A stretch of DNA of 13,849 nucleotides from JBPCPM01 sp050999155 (GTDB lineage Bacteria > Actinomycetota > Thermoleophilia > Solirubrobacterales > 70-9), in the NCBI GenBank assembly GCA_050999155.1, contig JBPCPM010000110.1, positions 1 through 13,849 of the forward strand, written 5' to 3'. The translations under genes and the position numbers were made by a program. Below, piece by piece: positions 12,353-13,849 of this stretch. The notes below the pieces were generated by a model. The model did no database searches and was not told the DNA's origin. It worked only from the letters and a program-made list of their open reading frames with translations. Each line of letters opens with the position of its first letter. The first letter of the stretch is position 1.

Positions 12353-12868
12353 TTGAGCGACGCAGCCGATGAGATCATGGCTCACATCGAGATTCCGAAG
12401 GGCAGCCGCAACAAGTACGAGTACGACGAGGAGGCCGGCGGCATCATCTTCGACCGCTACGTCTCGTCCTCGACCGTCTACCCGACCGACTACGGGTTCC
12501 TGCCCGGCTACCGGGGTGAGGACGAGGACCCGCTGGACTGTCTGGTCTGCGTCTCCGAGCCCACGTTCCCGGGCTGCCTGGTGCCCAGCCGGGCGATCGC
12601 CGTCTTCCGGATGGCCGACGAGAAAGGCCAGGACGACAAGATCGTCTGCGTTCCCACGCACGACCCGCACTGGAACGAGATGGAGGACCTCGACGACATC
12701 CCCACCCAGCTCCAGCAGGAGATCGAGCACTTCTTCAAGGTCTACAAGGACCTCGAGCCCGGGAAGTCCGTTGAGGTGCAGGGCTACGAGCCCAAGGAGA
12801 CTGCGCTGAAGATCCTGTCCGAGGCCCGGGACCGCTACAAGGAGTACCACGGCACCGAGGGGGCCTAG
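12353..12868 (+). CDS. ppa: Inorganic pyrophosphatase (family I)
   Basis: A 171-residue soluble enzyme that hydrolyses diphosphate to two phosphates with Mg2+, pulling biosynthetic reactions forward. Characteristic blocks from the TTG start: IEIPKGSRNKYEYDEE (12-27, substrate-binding Lys and Arg), DRYVSSSTVYPTDYGFLP (34-51), the metal-binding signature DEDPLDCLV (57-65), and KVYKDLEPGK (135-144) near the C terminus. The length is normal for bacterial family I enzymes. TTG 12353 is preferred for its GGAGG at 8 nt; ATG 12377 would remove eight residues and also gives a complete enzyme. The gene is divergent from the substrate-binding protein. A TAGGGT hexamer (12310-12315) may be its -10. Confidence 0.95.
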   Translation: MSDAADEIMAHIEIPKGSRNKYEYDEEAGGIIFDRYVSSSTVYPTDYGFLPGYRGEDEDPLDCLVCVSEPTFPGCLVPSRAIAVFRMADEKGQDDKIVCVPTHDPHWNEMEDLDDIPTQLQQEIEHFFKVYKDLEPGKSVEVQGYEPKETALKILSEARDRYKEYHGTEGA

Positions 12869-12902
12869 GAGCCGGGAGGGGGGTCGCAGGCGGTGCCGCG
12901 TC

Positions 12903-12927
12903 CGCGGCGGGTACACTGCCCGCCGCG
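12903..12927. promoter_or_regulatory. Dyad enclosing a -10-like element upstream of the aquaporin gene
   Basis: CGCGGCGGG (12903-12911) and CCCGCCGCG (12919-12927) form a perfect 9-bp inverted repeat with a 7-nt centre. That centre contains TACACT (12912-12917), a plausible -10 for the aquaporin gene. It is either an operator over the promoter or the pyrophosphatase terminator (it lies 34 nt after that stop, with no T-run). Confidence 0.45.
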
Positions 12928-12966
12928 CTGCTCCCAGGTTGAGCGCCGCGCCAGTTTCGAACGACC

Positions 12967-12972
12967 AGGAGG
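12967..12972 (+). promoter_or_regulatory. Ribosome-binding site of aquaporin gene
   Basis: AGGAGG, a full Shine-Dalgarno, 6 nt before GTG 12979. Confidence 0.85.
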
Positions 12973-12978
12973 TTTCAC

Positions 12979-13755
12979 GTGCCCGAACGCGTGCTCGATC
13001 GCGGGTTTCAGTCGTATATCGCCGAGTTTCTCGGCACGCTGCTGCTGGTGTTTTTCATCGGCAGCACGGTCACGCTCTACGTGGCCCAGGGTGCCCAGGC
13101 CCAGCAGTTCGGCTCCGACTTCGCCGTCGTGGGCCTCGTCCACGGCTTCCTGCTGTTCATCCTCATGCAGGTGTTCGCGGCCACGAGCGGCGCTCACCTG
13201 AACCCGGCCCTGACCGGCGCCGCGCTGATCGCCCGCAAGATCACCCCGATCGACGCGGCCATCTACGTGCTCGTCCAGCTCTCCGGCGGCGTCGCCGGGG
13301 CCCTGCTGGTCCGTGCCTTCCTCGTCGACGAGGGGCGCGCCGGTGACTACGGTGCGGCCACGACGACGAACCTCGTCGGGGGGGCTTTCCAGGGTGCGCT
13401 GATCGAGGCCATCGGCACGTTCGTGCTGGCCCTCGTATTCCTCGCCGCGTTCCTGAACCCCAGGGCCCGTGCGGCCTTCGGGCCTCTGGCCGTTGGCCTG
13501 ACGCTCGGCGTGATCGTGATGGTCCTCGGACCGCTGACCGGCGGCGCCGTGAACCCGGCCCGCTGGTTCGGCCCCGCCCTCGTCGGCGGCGAGTTCGGTG
13601 ACGTGTGGCCGTACGTCGTCGGACCGCTCGTCGGCGCCGGCCTCGCCGCGCTGGTGTACCGCTTCGTCATCGAGCCGGGCGAGCTCGCGATGGGGGTCAT
13701 CCCCACCGAGGACAAGCCGAAGATGGCGCCCGAAGCACCGGGGAAGCGTTTGTAG
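12979..13755 (+). CDS. MIP-family channel (aquaporin/glycerol facilitator)
   Basis: A 258-residue integral membrane channel with six predicted spans. Both pore half-helix motifs are intact: SGAHLNPALT (70-79) and GGAVNPARWFGPA (188-200). The family conducts water or small neutral solutes such as glycerol. By hand alignment to E. coli AqpZ, the narrow selectivity filter would be Gly56, Val180, Gly189 and Arg195; the TM5 His of water-specific aquaporins is replaced by Val, so the pore may be wider and more hydrophobic than a strict water channel. The filter call depends on alignment around the first half-helix, which has a one-residue gap. GTG 12979 follows AGGAGG at 6 nt. The C-terminal tail (232-258) is cytoplasmic and charged. 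Two adjacent TAG codons end the frame. Confidence 0.9.
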   Translation: MPERVLDRGFQSYIAEFLGTLLLVFFIGSTVTLYVAQGAQAQQFGSDFAVVGLVHGFLLFILMQVFAATSGAHLNPALTGAALIARKITPIDAAIYVLVQLSGGVAGALLVRAFLVDEGRAGDYGAATTTNLVGGAFQGALIEAIGTFVLALVFLAAFLNPRARAAFGPLAVGLTLGVIVMVLGPLTGGAVNPARWFGPALVGGEFGDVWPYVVGPLVGAGLAALVYRFVIEPGELAMGVIPTEDKPKMAPEAPGKRL

Positions 13756-13815
13756 TAGGGGCCGTGGGGTGTTCCTGGCCTCCCAGGGTGCGTCAGCGGA
13801 AGCCTCGCCCCCCCT

Positions 13816-13836
13816 CCCCACCGAGACCGGGGTTTT
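13816..13836 (+). terminator. Weak candidate terminator after the aquaporin gene
   Basis: CCCC (13816-13819) and GGGG (13829-13832) could form a short stem, followed by TTTT (13833-13836) and another T run at 13841-13844. The stem is only 4 bp, so this is tentative. The 94 bp after the aquaporin stop hold no gene that I can see. Confidence 0.35.
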
Positions 13837-13849
13837 CTACTTTTGCCAC

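Overview
The window is a high-GC bacterial chromosome segment. Its many GTG starts, weak or missing Shine-Dalgarno sequences and gene content (crotonyl-CoA carboxylase/reductase, AbiEi/DUF559 protein, DUF427 protein, N-terminally extended ClpS) point to an actinobacterium. My guess is Thermoleophilia/Solirubrobacterales, but that is inference without a marker gene.

Left part (1-4556): the end of a metallo-beta-lactamase-fold hydrolase and clpS run rightward. They converge, across a perfect 14-bp inverted repeat, on a leftward pair: a crotonyl-CoA carboxylase/reductase gene and a small barrel-like protein. Upstream of these lies a leftward ABC-2 exporter operon (ATPase then permease, overlapping by 8 nt). 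Two adjacent hairpins separate it from the ccr gene.

Middle (4644-7552): a rightward gene for a coiled-coil protein with a PD-(D/E)XK-nuclease-like core ends exactly where a leftward lipoprotein gene ends (shared TAGCTA). The lipoprotein gene lies downstream of a PlsC-like acyltransferase gene.

Accessory island (7617-8738): between plsC and ygfZ sits a gene for an AbiEi-like winged-helix plus DUF559 (Vsr-like nuclease fold) protein. On each side is an array of two 46-bp palindromes separated by 26 bp. The two arrays have exactly the same geometry (13-bp arm, 20-bp centre, 13-bp arm, 72-bp period). The gene's start codon lies inside one palindrome, and its last codons run through another into a stop just beyond. 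It looks like a nuclease gene packaged with its own palindromic repeats, in outline like REP/RAYT systems but with an unrelated protein. This is the strongest candidate for something undescribed.

Right part (8757-13755): leftward ygfZ is divergent from a rightward three-gene operon: an unknown 121-aa protein, a degenerate receiver-like protein and a tandem DUF427 protein. The DUF427 gene is broken by a perfect 23-bp tandem duplication and a nine-G run. It converges on an orphan NMT1/ThiY-like binding lipoprotein gene, which is divergent from inorganic pyrophosphatase, followed by an aquaporin-family channel.

Seven gene starts have a -10-like hexamer 6-9 nt upstream and no convincing Shine-Dalgarno, suggesting frequent leaderless transcription. 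Pyrophosphatase, aquaporin and ccr instead have clear ribosome-binding sites. No rRNA, tRNA or CRISPR array was seen, and no gene-free stretch exceeds about 125 bp.
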